In this document: in pieces, positions 42,401 to 52,862 of the stretch
Layout: the number at the start of each line of letters is the position of its first letter
Numbering within the stretch: position 1 is the first letter of the stretch
The notes under the pieces: model-generated
The model's database searches: none
The model's input: only the letters and a program-made list of their open reading frames with translations
Told to the model about the DNA's origin: nothing
Source of the DNA: Lysobacteraceae bacterium SCN 69-320
GTDB lineage: Bacteria > Pseudomonadota > Gammaproteobacteria > Xanthomonadales > Rhodanobacteraceae
Reading direction: 5' to 3'
NCBI GenBank assembly: GCA_001725155.1
Contig: MEFP01000014.1
Coordinates: forward strand, 1 to 64,000
Length of the DNA: 64,000 nucleotides
Translations under genes and position numbers: made by a program

Positions 42401-42650
42401 GAGGCAGCTCCGGCAACGATAGCCGCGAGCATGCCTCAAGCGGCAGCCGCGGCGGAAGCCGCGGCGACGGCGTCAGTTGCTGACCAATGCAGGAAGACGA
42501 TGCATCGGCGAGGCGGCGCAACGCAGGGCGAGCGCAGCAATGCAGGAGTCGAAGCCGCTGCAGGCAGCACGGCGAGAAAGCGGCGCGCACCGCGGCAGCG
42601 GCAGCACGCGCATCGGTTACGGCGTGAACGGGCGCCTCAGCCCGGGAACC

Positions 42651-42953
42651 TCATGAGCCGGACTCGGCCTGACGCAGCAGCGCCGCCGCGACCGGACGAC
42701 CTTCCTGCTGCGCCTTGTAGATCGCCAGCAGGGCTTCGTAGCGCTGCTCGCCGATCGTCTCGGTGAACTGTCGCTTGACCTGCACGTAAGACGCCTTGAA
42801 CTCCGGATACGCCGCCGAGGCGCCGAACAGCATGGCGACCTGGCGCGTGTTGAGGCCGGACTGTTGTGCCAGCACGTTGAGATCGATGGTGTGATTTGCC
42901 ATTGCCGGGGAGCCGCACAGGGCCAGGGCAAGCGCGAAGTAGCGAGCTTTCAT
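42651..42953 (-). CDS. Small secreted helical protein
   Basis: A 100-residue protein with a signal peptide (MKARYFALALALCGSPAMA, cleavage after AMA) and a helical mature part 'LNTRQVAMLFGASAAYPEFK', 'TIGEQRYEALLAIYKAQQEG'. GGAGG precedes the ATG. Function unknown. Confidence 0.7.
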   Translation of the reverse strand: MKARYFALALALCGSPAMANHTIDLNVLAQQSGLNTRQVAMLFGASAAYPEFKASYVQVKRQFTETIGEQRYEALLAIYKAQQEGRPVAAALLRQAESGS

Positions 42954-43247
42954 GATGACCTCCACACAGGCAAGTCGGACTGCGGGCCGACGCCGCGCGA
43001 TCGTTGCGATCGCTGGCCGTCGCGCAGTGCGCGCCGGCTCGGGATCATCTGATGCGAAGACGCGGTGCTTTGCTGCGCAAACGCGGCCTAGCGACAAGAA
43101 ACGCACACTGCATCCATGACGAGCGGCAGAACTGCAACGCCGGATCGGATGGCCGGCGCGAATCGCGCGCAACTCCTGCAACGCGACGCCACGTGGTGTG
43201 AAGGACCAGCCTGCTCGACCGGAAAAAACCGGAACAGCGGTGAACCC

Positions 43248-43709
43248 TCAATCCGCTGCGTGCCGTGCCTGCCAGAACGTCAGCTGACAATCGTCGAGGT
43301 CACCGCCGGATTCAGGCACGTGAAGCTGTATGACACAGGGCGAATGCGGAAACTGCCAGGCCAGTTTCGCCGCGTGAATCTCGCGCAAGGTCTCGCCCAG
43401 CGACACGAGTTTGTCCTCGCTGAGCAGGGCCTTCGCATGCCGGTGCAGATCGGCGAGATGCAGATGATTGAGGACGGCCTCGACCTCCCGGCGCGAGGCG
43501 CCGGTCGCTTCCCAGCCGCGCAGCTGGTCCGAGGTAATGCCGTCGCGCACGATGTAGCCGTCGATCTCCACGAAGCGCGGCCAGAACACCGTCGCATAAC
43601 CGAGCGCGAGCGCGTAGTCGCCGCTGCCGGCGATCCAGCCTTCGAGATCGATGCCGTCGCCGTTGTTCCAGCGCGCGAGTTCGGCGCGCATGCTGGGCGG
43701 GATATTCAT
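43248..43709 (-). CDS. Conserved-looking hypothetical protein
   Basis: A 153-residue soluble protein starting NIPPSMRAELARWNNGDGI, with Trp/Tyr-rich segments ('LALGYATVFWPRFVEIDGYI') and a C-terminal 'WQFPHSPCVIQLHVP' then acidic tail. There is no signal peptide or membrane segment. The gene has normal codon usage, and I do not recognise a family. The pattern resembles small proteins found near polymorphic immunity genes, but I cannot support this. Confidence 0.6.
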   Translation of the reverse strand: MNIPPSMRAELARWNNGDGIDLEGWIAGSGDYALALGYATVFWPRFVEIDGYIVRDGITSDQLRGWEATGASRREVEAVLNHLHLADLHRHAKALLSEDKLVSLGETLREIHAAKLAWQFPHSPCVIQLHVPESGGDLDDCQLTFWQARHAAD

Positions 43710-43736
43710 TTCGTCACTCGGAGTACCGCAAGCGCT

Positions 43737-45355
<1,619 letters not shown>

Positions 45356-45436
45356 CTACGGGGGTGCGGTTTCGACGGCGTCAGGCCGAAGGCGAAAATC
45401 AGAATCTTAAAGTGAAAAATGCAATTATTAGGCAAA

Positions 45437-45473
45437 CCCCATCCCCACCCAACCCTCCCCTTGAAGGGGAGGG
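45437..45473 (+). repeat. Dispersed palindromic element, copy A
   Basis: Consensus CCCCATCCCCACCCAACCCT followed by a CCTCCCCTTGAAGGGGAGG palindrome. Flanks the left end of the tandem array. The same sequence recurs at 47569-47605, and inverted at 45768 and 47384. Confidence 0.85.
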
Positions 45474-45474
45474 C

Positions 45475-45787
45475 TTATTGCGGCGAGCCGTTCGAAACCC
45501 GCGCCTTCAAGCGGAGCGCTTGCTGCGACAAGCGGTTTGAAGCCCGCCGCTTCAGGGGGAGAGCTTATTGCGGCGAGCCGTTCGAAACCCGCGCCTTCAA
45601 GCGGAGCGCTTGTTGCGACAAGCGGTTTGAAGCCCGCCGCTTCAGGAGGAGAGCTTATTGCGGCGAGCCGTTCGAAACCAGCGCCTTCAAGCGAAGCGCT
45701 GGTTGCGACAAGCGGTTTGAAGCCCGCGGCTTCAAGGGGAGAGCTTATTGCGGCGAGCCGTTCGAAACCCTCCCCTTCAAGGGGAGG
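45475..45787 (+). repeat. 45-bp / 90-bp tandem repeat array
   Basis: Three 90-bp units begin at 45475, 45565 and 45655, with a partial fourth at 45745. Each begins TTATTGCGGCGAGCCGTTCG. Within a unit the second 45 bp (TGCGACAAGCGGTTTGAAGC...) is a diverged copy of the first, so the basic unit is 45 bp and the array holds about seven. Units differ at few positions, implying recent expansion. The final unit merges into the palindromic element. Confidence 0.9.
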
Positions 45788-45805
45788 GCATGGGAGGGGA
45801 TGGGG
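45768..45805 (-). repeat. Dispersed palindromic element, copy B (inverted)
   Basis: CCCTCCCCTTCAAGGGGAGG followed by a G-rich tail ending GGGGATGGGG; reverse-complementary to copy A with a small change in the tail (GCATGGGAGGGGATGGGG). Together A and B bracket the tandem array. Confidence 0.8.
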
Positions 45806-45837
45806 TTCGCCCCGGAATTCACGCCACCGCACGTCGC

Positions 45838-47328
45838 TCACCCGCGCGCTTGCGCCGTCGCCATGCGAACCGTCTTTCCGCGCATCAGCGCCGCGTACAC
45901 GGTTGCGGAAATGCCGAGCCCGGCGAACCAGGCGTAGGTGTACAGCGTCTTGAAGAACGCCGGCACGTCGGCGAAGGACTGCGGGAACGCGGCGTGCAGG
46001 AAGCCCGGCAGGTTCGGCAGCACGCCGGCCAGCAGTGCGGCGATCGCAGCGATGTTCCAGCCGTTGCGGTAGGCGTAGGCGCCGTGCTCGTCGAACAGTT
46101 CCTTGAGGTCCAGCCGCGTGCCGCGCAGCAGGTAGTAGTCGACGAGCATGATGCCGGCGACCGGGCCGAGCAGCGCGGAATAGCCGACGAGCCAGGTGAA
46201 TATGTATCCTTCGGTACTTTCGAGAATCTTCCACGGCATCGCGAGCAGCGCGATCCCCGCGGTGATCAGCCCGCCCGTGCGGTAGGAAATGCGCCGCGGC
46301 GAAAGGCTCGCGAAATCGTAGGCCGGACCGACGAGATTGGCTGCAAGGTTGCAGCACATCGTGTCCAGGGTCAGCACGAGCAGGGCCAGACCGACGCCGA
46401 TGCCGGTGAAGCGGCTGGACAGGTCGACCGGATCCCAGATCGCCTTGCCGTAGATCACGACCGTCGCCGAGGTCACGATGACCGACATCAGGGCGAGCAG
46501 GCCCATCGGCACGGGCAGGCCTAGGGTCTGCCCGATCAGCTGGTCGCGCTGCGAGCGCGCGAAGCGCGTGAAGTCGGGGATGTTCAGCGCCAGGGTCGCC
46601 CAGAAGCCGACCATGGCCGTCAGGGACGGCCAGAACACGGCCCAGAACTGGCCAGCCTTCTCGCCGCCGGGCACGAACTTCGACGGCATGGCCATCATGC
46701 TGCCGAAGCCACCCGCGTGGTTCAGCGCCCAGCCGACGAGGAACAGGCACATGACGATCTTGATCGGCGCCGAGACCGTTTCGAGCCAGCGTATGGCTTC
46801 GGTGCCGTGCACGACGAAGTAGAGCTGCAACGCCCAGAACGCGAGGAAGCAGACGAGCTGGCCGATGTTGATGCCGAGCAGCGGCAGCGGATCGGCGTGC
46901 AGCGCGTTGCCGGTGATGATGTTCAGCAGCGTGTACATGGCCAGGCCGCCGAACCAGGTCTGGATGCCGTACCAGCCGCAGGCGACGACGGCGCGCAGCA
47001 GCGCCGGCAGCTTGGCGCCCTGCGTGCCGAACGAGGAACGCACGAGCACCGCGTACGGGATGCCGTACTTCGCGCCCGCGTGGCCGATCAGCAGCATCGG
47101 CACGAGCACGATCGCGTTGCCGAGCAGCACCGTGCTGACCGCCTGCCACGGCGACATGCCCTGGTCGATGAGCCCGGCCGCCAGGGTGTAGGACGGGATG
47201 CACATGACCATGCCGACCCAGAGCGCGGCGAAGTGATACCAGGTCCAGGTCCGCTGCGCGGCCGTCGTCGGCGCGAGGTCGGCGTTGTAGAGCTCTCCCT
47301 GCGGTACGGCGGTGTCGCTGGCGGTCAT
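45838..47328 (-). CDS. NCS1-family nucleobase/hydantoin permease
   Basis: A 496-residue protein with about twelve hydrophobic helices. NCS1 (CodB/Mhp1/PucI) character is shown by 'WYHFAALWVGMVMCIPSYTL' in helix 1, the 'SSFGTQGAKLPALLRAVVAC' and 'GWYGIQTWFGG' segments of helix 3, and 'LALNIPDFTRFARSQRDQ' in helix 6. It should import uracil, cytosine, dihydropyrimidines or hydantoins with a cation. Position between preA and hydA supports a pyrimidine-type substrate. Substrate specificity cannot be fixed by eye. Confidence 0.9.
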   Translation of the reverse strand: MTASDTAVPQGELYNADLAPTTAAQRTWTWYHFAALWVGMVMCIPSYTLAAGLIDQGMSPWQAVSTVLLGNAIVLVPMLLIGHAGAKYGIPYAVLVRSSFGTQGAKLPALLRAVVACGWYGIQTWFGGLAMYTLLNIITGNALHADPLPLLGINIGQLVCFLAFWALQLYFVVHGTEAIRWLETVSAPIKIVMCLFLVGWALNHAGGFGSMMAMPSKFVPGGEKAGQFWAVFWPSLTAMVGFWATLALNIPDFTRFARSQRDQLIGQTLGLPVPMGLLALMSVIVTSATVVIYGKAIWDPVDLSSRFTGIGVGLALLVLTLDTMCCNLAANLVGPAYDFASLSPRRISYRTGGLITAGIALLAMPWKILESTEGYIFTWLVGYSALLGPVAGIMLVDYYLLRGTRLDLKELFDEHGAYAYRNGWNIAAIAALLAGVLPNLPGFLHAAFPQSFADVPAFFKTLYTYAWFAGLGISATVYAALMRGKTVRMATAQARG

Positions 47329-47383
47329 CGGCGGCTCCGGGTTGGAAGCCCGCCCTTCCAGGAGGAGGGTGGGGTCTTGTGAG

Positions 47384-47420
47384 CCCTCCCCTTCAAGGGG
47401 AGGGTTGGGTGGGGATGGGG
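47384..47420 (-). repeat. Dispersed palindromic element, copy C
   Basis: CCCTCCCCTTCAAGGGGAGG then GTTGGGTGGGGATGGGG. Inverted relative to copy D 150 bp away; the match to D extends beyond the palindrome to GTCGGTC. Confidence 0.85.
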
Positions 47421-47568
47421 TGTCGGTCGGGCTAACGGTACTTCATCGAAGCGATCTTCAGCTGAGGGATGGATGTTTCAGAAGCGGCGTTTCCATCAAA
47501 CGAAGCACCGCAGAGCGGATTCCGCATTGGAGCTTCGCTTCGATGCAGAGGGCGTCAGCGTGACCGAC

Positions 47569-47703
47569 CCCCATCCCCACCCAACCCTCCCCTTGAAGGG
47601 GAGGGCTTAATCGCCCCCCCTTGGACGGGAGGGCTTAATCGCTCCCTCGAAGGGGAGGGCTATATCGTCCCCTTGAAGATGTCGTCCCCTTGAAGATGAG
47701 GGC
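47569..47703 (+). repeat. Dispersed palindromic element copy D with degenerate tandem units
   Basis: The element (47569-47605, orientation as copy A) runs into four or five shortened, diverged units of 17-27 bp, recognisable by GGGAGGGCTTAATCG or TCCCCTTGAAG. They end 9 bp before the preA stop codon, so preA transcripts would read into this structured DNA. Confidence 0.75.
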
Positions 47704-47711
47704 TAGAACTG

Positions 47712-48983
47712 TCAAGCCGTCTCCTTCACGCGCGCCGGGTTGTTCGGATGCGTGGTCCAGTTCGCGTAGCTGCCGTTGTCGACACGCTGCATCGTGATGC
47801 AGTTGTCGACCGGGCAGACGTGCATGCACAGGTTGCAGCCCACGCATTCGCTGTCGACGACTTCGAAATGGCGCTTGCCGTCCTTCTCCTTGAGGATGGC
47901 CTGGTGCGCCGTGTCCTCGCAGGCGATGTGGCAGAGCCCGCACTTGATGCACTTGTCCTGGTCGATGCGCGCCTTGATGTCGTAGTTGAGGTTCAGGTAC
48001 TTCCAGTCGGTCACGTTCGGCACGGCCAGGCCGCGGAAGTCCTCGAGCGTGCGATAGCCCTTCTGGTCCATCCAGTTGGCCAGGCCCGCGATCATGTCGT
48101 CGACGATGCGGAAGCCGTAGTGCATGGCCGCCGTGCAGACCTGTACGTTGCCGGCGCCCAGGGCCATGAACTCGGCCGCATCGCGCCAGGTTCCTATTCC
48201 GCCTATCGCCGAGATCGGCAGGTTCGGCGTTTCGGGATCGCGCGCGATCTCGGCGACCATGTTCATCGCGATCGGCTTGACCGCCGGGCCGCAGTAGCCG
48301 CCGTGCGTGCCCTTGCCGTCGACGGTCGGCGTCGGCGCCATGAGATCCAGATCGACCGAGACGATGGAGTTGATCGTGTTGATCAGCGATACCGCATCGG
48401 CGCCGCCGCGGTAGGCCGCGCGCGCCGAGTGGCGGATGTCGGTGATGTTCGGCGTCAGCTTGACGATGCACGGCAGGCGCGAATGCTGCTTGACCCAGCG
48501 CGCGACCTGCTCGACGTATTCGGGTACCTGGCCCACGGCCGAGCCCATGCCGCGCTCGGACATGCCGTGCGGGCAGCCGAAGTTCAGCTCGACCGCGTCG
48601 CAGCCGGTGTCCTCGACCATCGGCAGGATGGTTTTCCACGACTGCTCGTCGCAGGGCACCATCAGCGAGACGATCATCGCGCGATCGGGCCAGTCGCGCT
48701 TGACCTGGCGGATCTCGTCGAGATTGACCTTGAGCGGCCGGTCGGTGATGAGCTCGATGTTGTTGAGACCGGCGATGCGCTGGCCGTTCCACTGCACCGC
48801 GCCGTAGCGCGAACTCACGTTGACGACGTGCGGGTCCAGGCCCAGGGTCTTCCAGACCACGCCGCCCCAGCCGGCCTCGAACGCGCGGATGACGTTGTAG
48901 GCCTTGTCGGTCGGCGGCGCGGAGGCGAGCCAGAACGGGTTCGGCGAACGCACGCCGACGAAATTGTTGCGCAGGTCTGCCAT
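47712..48983 (-). CDS. preA: NAD-dependent dihydropyrimidine dehydrogenase, catalytic subunit PreA
   Basis: A 423-residue FMN/Fe-S subunit that reduces uracil or thymine to the dihydro form. The TIM-barrel carries the active-site cysteine loop 'NFGCPHGMSERGMGSAVGQ' and 'GGIGTWRDAAEFMALGA' (FMN phosphate site). The C-terminus has two 4Fe-4S motifs, CIKCGLCHIAC and CVGCNLCMHVCP. It starts one base after the preT stop, as a coupled pair. Confidence 0.95.
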   Translation of the reverse strand: MADLRNNFVGVRSPNPFWLASAPPTDKAYNVIRAFEAGWGGVVWKTLGLDPHVVNVSSRYGAVQWNGQRIAGLNNIELITDRPLKVNLDEIRQVKRDWPDRAMIVSLMVPCDEQSWKTILPMVEDTGCDAVELNFGCPHGMSERGMGSAVGQVPEYVEQVARWVKQHSRLPCIVKLTPNITDIRHSARAAYRGGADAVSLINTINSIVSVDLDLMAPTPTVDGKGTHGGYCGPAVKPIAMNMVAEIARDPETPNLPISAIGGIGTWRDAAEFMALGAGNVQVCTAAMHYGFRIVDDMIAGLANWMDQKGYRTLEDFRGLAVPNVTDWKYLNLNYDIKARIDQDKCIKCGLCHIACEDTAHQAILKEKDGKRHFEVVDSECVGCNLCMHVCPVDNCITMQRVDNGSYANWTTHPNNPARVKETA

Positions 48984-48984
48984 C

Positions 48985-50352
48985 TCAATTCTCCGCCGTG
49001 CCGTTGCCGCTGAGCCGCGCGTGCATCGCGCGCGCGGCGCGTTTGCCGTCCTCGACGGACTGCACCGTCAGGTCCACCTTGCCGCCGACGCAGTCGCCGC
49101 CGGCCCAGACACCGCGCACCGAGGTCTCGAATTCCGCATTCACCGCGATGCGGCCGTTGCGGATCTCGATCACTGCACTGCCGTCGCCATTGGCGCGCGG
49201 CGCGATCAGGGTCTGGCCGATGGCCTTGAGCACGCTGTCGGCGGCGAGCGTGAAGTAGTCGCCACTGCCGAGCAGGCGGCCGCTGTCGTCGAGCTGGGTG
49301 TATTCGAATTCGATGCCCGCTACCGCACCGTCGCCGAGGATGCGCCGCGGCTGGGCCCACTCGATCACGCTGACGCCCTGGGTCTTGGCGAACTCCTGCT
49401 CGGCCCAGGTCGCGCTCATGCTCGCGCTGCCGCGGCGATAGACCAGGGTCACCGATTCGGCGCCGAGCTTCTTACTTTGCACCGCCGCGTCGATCGCGGT
49501 ATTGCCGCCGCCGATCACGACGACGCGGCGGCCCACGGGCAGTTTGCTCAGGTCCGGACACTGGCGCAGGTCGGCGATGAAGTCGACCGCGTTGCGCACG
49601 CCGGCCAGCGCCTCGCCTTCGATGCCGAGCGCGTTGACGCCGGTCAGGCCCAGGCCGAGAAACACCGCGTCGTAGTCGCGGCGCAGTTCGGACAGATGCA
49701 GGTCGTCGCCGAGCGTGCGGGCGCCTTCCCAGCGGATGCCTCCGAGGGACAGCAGCCAGTCGATTTCGCGCGCGGCGAAATCCAGCACCTTGTATTCGGC
49801 GATGCCGTATTCGTTGAGGCCGCCGGGCCGGGGCTTGGCGTCGAAGATCACGACGTCGTGGCCGGCCCGCGCCAGCGCATGTGCGCAGGACAGGCCCGCG
49901 GGTCCGGCGCCGACGACGGCGACGCGCTTGCCGGTCGCCGCGGCACGCTCGAACAGCGCGGTGTTGCTGTCGAACACCCAGTCGGTCGCATAGCGCTGCA
50001 GCGCGCCGATCTGCACCGGCTCCGATTCGCCGGTGTTGCGCACGCAGCTGCCTTCGCAAAGGATCTCGGTCGGGCAGACGCGCGCGCACATGCCGCCGAG
50101 CACGTTCGCGCCGAGGATGTCCTGGGCGGCGCCGCGCAGGTTGTCGGTCGTGATGCGGCGGATGAAGCTCGGTATGTCGATGCCGGTCGGGCACGCCTGT
50201 ATGCACGGCGCGTCGTAGCAGTAGTAGCAGCGCTGCGCCGCGATCAGGGCGTTCTGGCGGTCCAGCGGCGGGGCAACGTCGTCGAAATTCTGTGCAAGCT
50301 GCTGCGCGGACAAACGTCCGGAAGCGATGTCGGCGTGGTCCTTGCGGTCCAT
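48985..50352 (-). CDS. preT: Dihydropyrimidine dehydrogenase, NADH-oxidising subunit PreT
   Basis: A 455-residue FAD/Fe-S flavoprotein of the GltD-like family that passes electrons from NAD(P)H to PreA. The N-terminus has Cys clusters in 'RCYYCYDAPCIQACPTGI' and 'GGMCARVCPTEILCEGSC'; FAD binding GAGPAGLSCAHA and NAD binding VIGGGNTAID follow. The ATG at 50352 has AGGAG upstream; a longer frame adds only Arg/Pro-rich sequence. First gene of the preT-preA-permease-hydA run, with a 262-bp upstream gap that must hold its promoter. Confidence 0.94.
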   Translation of the reverse strand: MDRKDHADIASGRLSAQQLAQNFDDVAPPLDRQNALIAAQRCYYCYDAPCIQACPTGIDIPSFIRRITTDNLRGAAQDILGANVLGGMCARVCPTEILCEGSCVRNTGESEPVQIGALQRYATDWVFDSNTALFERAAATGKRVAVVGAGPAGLSCAHALARAGHDVVIFDAKPRPGGLNEYGIAEYKVLDFAAREIDWLLSLGGIRWEGARTLGDDLHLSELRRDYDAVFLGLGLTGVNALGIEGEALAGVRNAVDFIADLRQCPDLSKLPVGRRVVVIGGGNTAIDAAVQSKKLGAESVTLVYRRGSASMSATWAEQEFAKTQGVSVIEWAQPRRILGDGAVAGIEFEYTQLDDSGRLLGSGDYFTLAADSVLKAIGQTLIAPRANGDGSAVIEIRNGRIAVNAEFETSVRGVWAGGDCVGGKVDLTVQSVEDGKRAARAMHARLSGNGTAEN

Positions 50353-50614
50353 TCGTTCTCCTGGGGGCGCCTGGGAGGAAACCGGGACGACGCGTGCGCC
50401 GCCCACCAGCGGTTCGGCGGACGAGAGCGGACGCGAGCGTCGGAAGAGGATGGGAGCACGACCTGCAGACGGCCCTTGCGCCTGCGCGACGCGCCCTGGC
50501 CGGGCGGGTCTCCCCCACCCGCCTCTTGTAGTCGCATTGCCGCGCCGGTGCAAGCGGCGCTGCGGCAGCCGGGCTATCGGATCGGCGCCGGATCCTCGGG
50601 CCGATTTTCCGGCG

Positions 50615-50968
50615 TCACGAAAGTGTCCTGCGTCCGGCCAGTTTCGCGCGCCGCCACTGCCGGTCGCTGTTGCGCTCAGACTTGCGCAGCGCCTCCTTCG
50701 GAACGTAAGGCCAGAACTGGTTGAGCAGCGGCAGATACATCGAGTGCCGGATCAGGCCGGCCCGGAACTGCTCGATCAGGCGCAGTTCGAGCAGATACTG
50801 CTGCCAGAACTTGTCCCACTTACGTTTCTTGCGCGGCGCCGGCACGTGCAGCTTCCAGTGCACGCAGATGCATTCGCGGCCGCAGTGCGGACAGGGGATG
50901 CCATGCGTGACCGCCGGCTTGCGCTGCAGCTTGCGGCAATGAAGACAAGCGAACGTTCGATTGCTCAT
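50615..50968 (-). CDS. Small zinc-ribbon protein
   Basis: A 117-residue protein. Four Cys pairs' worth of ligands lie in the first 35 residues (CLHCRKLQRKP, then CPHCGRECICVHW), suggesting one or two zinc ribbons. The rest is basic and aromatic (KWDKFWQQYLLELRLIEQF). No enzymatic motif. Function unknown; nucleic-acid or protein binding is possible. Confidence 0.65.
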   Translation of the reverse strand: MSNRTFACLHCRKLQRKPAVTHGIPCPHCGRECICVHWKLHVPAPRKKRKWDKFWQQYLLELRLIEQFRAGLIRHSMYLPLLNQFWPYVPKEALRKSERNSDRQWRRAKLAGRRTLS

Positions 50969-51095
50969 GGCGAATTCCAAAACCCCTGATGTGGCCGCCG
51001 AAACGGAAGGATCCATCCGGCCGCGCCGACCATTGAGACAACGACAGCTTCGGCACGATACCCGGTATCGGCCTGGAGAAATCGGCGCGGCTATG

Positions 51096-51599
51096 TCATG
51101 TACCCGGTGGCGCCGGATCCGCCGCGGTCGCAGGCGGCGCGCAAGGCTTGAACAGGCCCGGCGAACCGGGCGGCAGCAGGCCGTTGGCCATTGCCTGGAC
51201 GAAAGCATCGAGCTCGGGCGCGATGCCGCATTTGGGGATCCTGTAGCCGCGAGCGCGCCGCTGGCCGTCATGATCTTCCATGACAGTCACGACGTAGTGA
51301 AAAGCCGGCTCTATGTCGCCGGAACCATTGACGACGGCGAAGCGCTCCAGATCCAGAGCGTCTGCCTGCCGCCAGAGCTGCTCGAACCGCTCTTTCGGAT
51401 AGTCGACGATCGGAGGATCCTGCTCCGGCTCGAAGAAATTCCTGATGGTGGCTTTGGTGCGGTCCGGAAATGCGATGACCGTCAGCATGAACATGCCATT
51501 ACGGTCCTGGGTCGCGAGCGAAAGCGTTCGCGAATCGACGTCCTGCGCGGCGACGCTTCCGGCGAACAGCAGCAGCAACAGCGAGAGCAAGAGACGCAT
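51096..51599 (-). CDS. Secreted protein, paralogue of the one at 53314-53808
   Basis: A 167-residue protein with signal peptide (LLLSLLLLLFAGSVAAQ). The mature domain contains 'VDYPKERFEQLWRQADALDL', 'HYVVTVMED' and 'YRIPKCGIAPELDAFVQAMA', ending with a Cys (FKPC). The same framework is found in the protein encoded at 53314-53808, so they form a paralogue pair with two conserved Cys that could form a disulfide. No known family. The ATG at 51599 gives the signal peptide; a longer frame does not. Confidence 0.7.
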   Translation of the reverse strand: MRLLLSLLLLLFAGSVAAQDVDSRTLSLATQDRNGMFMLTVIAFPDRTKATIRNFFEPEQDPPIVDYPKERFEQLWRQADALDLERFAVVNGSGDIEPAFHYVVTVMEDHDGQRRARGYRIPKCGIAPELDAFVQAMANGLLPPGSPGLFKPCAPPATAADPAPPGT

Positions 51600-51803
51600 C
51601 AGGAAACGACCTCTGCGGAAAAGCCGGGCGAATTTACTGCGGGTAGTCAAACGACCCGCGGCGAGTGGAAACGAACTCTCGGGCTCGGCGCGCCTTGCCG
51701 GCGGGAAGCGGCAAGCCGGCGCGAGTCGGACGCGTGCGCCGCGGCGAAGACGCCTCGCCTCCGCCGGCACTCTCTGCCCTGACGAGTTCGGCGAACACCA
51801 CGC

Positions 51804-52463
51804 TCACGGCTTGCGCGCGGGCGCGCCGGCCGCCGGCACGCCGATACGCAGCGACTGCGCGAGCGCGAGGATCGCCGGCAGGTCGCTGTCGACAGCGGCG
51901 ACAGGACCGTAGCAGGCGAGTTCCATCCAGCGCGTGCCGGCGGACCAGAGCCAGACATGGAATCGCTGGCGCGGCAGAGTACGGGCCATCTGGCCGGCCG
52001 GAGTACCCGACAGGACCTGATGGCGGAAAGTCTTGCCGGCGATGACTGCTTCCTCGTCCTTGTCGACGGTCACGGCCGCCGCCCCCTGGGAGGACAGGCG
52101 CGTCGCATAACTCTCGCGTTTCACCATCGCCGCGCCGGGCTGCCACGACTCCTCGAAGCTGCAGACGACATCGACGCCGTTGCGATAAAGCATGGCCGGT
52201 CCATCGGGATCGCGCGGGTCTACCGCAGCAGTCCATTCGCAAGGATCGTGGCGCAGGCTCGCAGAACGACGCGCGACTTTCTCGGTCCTGCCCTGCCCTG
52301 GCTGGGCCGACTGACTGCATTCGGTGACCGCGCCGTTCGGCGCACTGATGATGGTCTCGACCTGCGCGTTCGCGAACGGGTTCGTTTCGCTGGCCTGGGC
52401 GGAGGCCGCCAATCCGCACAACACGAGTGCCAGGCCAGCAACGGATGGTCGAATGGCTTTCAT
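51804..52463 (-). CDS. Secreted protein of unknown function
   Basis: A 219-residue protein with a signal peptide ending SAQA (AGLALVLCGLAASAQA). The mature part contains four scattered Cys (TECSQS, DPCEWT, VVCSFEE, ELACYG) consistent with disulfides, and a beta-rich C-terminus 'RFHVWLWSAGTRWMELACYG'. Unknown family. It lies in a block of small envelope-protein genes inserted in the pyrimidine locus. Confidence 0.65.
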   Translation of the reverse strand: MKAIRPSVAGLALVLCGLAASAQASETNPFANAQVETIISAPNGAVTECSQSAQPGQGRTEKVARRSASLRHDPCEWTAAVDPRDPDGPAMLYRNGVDVVCSFEESWQPGAAMVKRESYATRLSSQGAAAVTVDKDEEAVIAGKTFRHQVLSGTPAGQMARTLPRQRFHVWLWSAGTRWMELACYGPVAAVDSDLPAILALAQSLRIGVPAAGAPARKP

Positions 52464-52505
52464 GCTTTTCCTCTCATGGGCACCTCGAAGCTTTTCGAGG
52501 CGTCC

Positions 52506-52829
52506 TTATGGATACGACGCACTGCAGGCTTCGACGGAACGAGTGACAGGTGGCATCCACACGGCCGCAATGACGAACAGCGCGGCGATCGACGTTGGAA
52601 GCAGCAAGAGACCGGTTTTCCAGCCGGCTCTCGACTTCCGCGAAAGCAGGGCGACGACAGGCAAGGTCAGCCAGGCAAGCCAGCCGCCGAGTACGCCCAG
52701 CGCGAATCCGACGCCCATTTCGCTGAAGCACCCGGCATAGGCGCGCGGGAACCAGCGATACGAGTAGTACACCGTCACCGCGAGTGCGACGCTGCCCCAG
52801 ACAAACAGGATTCGGGTCAGCCACTTCAA
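52506..52829 (-). CDS. Small integral membrane protein
   Basis: A 107-residue protein with three hydrophobic segments (ILFVWGSVALAVTVYY, VGFALGVLGGWLAWLTLPVV, TSIAALFVIAAVWM). The start is TTG at 52829, supported by GGAGG nine bases upstream. Function unknown. Confidence 0.6.
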   Translation of the reverse strand: MKWLTRILFVWGSVALAVTVYYSYRWFPRAYAGCFSEMGVGFALGVLGGWLAWLTLPVVALLSRKSRAGWKTGLLLLPTSIAALFVIAAVWMPPVTRSVEACSASYP

Positions 52830-52862
52830 CCTCGTTACCTCCGCAAAGACCAGATCGCGCGA

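Larger units (their letters stand above)
47329..47711. other. Repeat-containing gap between permease gene and preA
   Basis: 383 bp with no credible gene. It contains two inverted copies of the palindromic element (C and D) around a 150-bp core with no recognised feature, and degenerate short repeats next to preA. Short frames here contain only translated repeat. Confidence 0.7.

Noticed and set aside
45437..45805. CRISPR-like array
   Set aside because: Units are contiguous direct repeats without unique spacers, and no cas gene is nearby.
45419..45937. 172-codon frame with 30-residue repeats (RAYCGEPFETRAFKRSACC...)
   Set aside because: It is the translation of the 45/90-bp DNA repeat, whose length is a multiple of three; no ribosome site, and it runs into the permease gene on the other strand.
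47469..47693. Small frame in the repeat gap by preA
   Set aside because: Made of translated palindromic repeat; no start signal.
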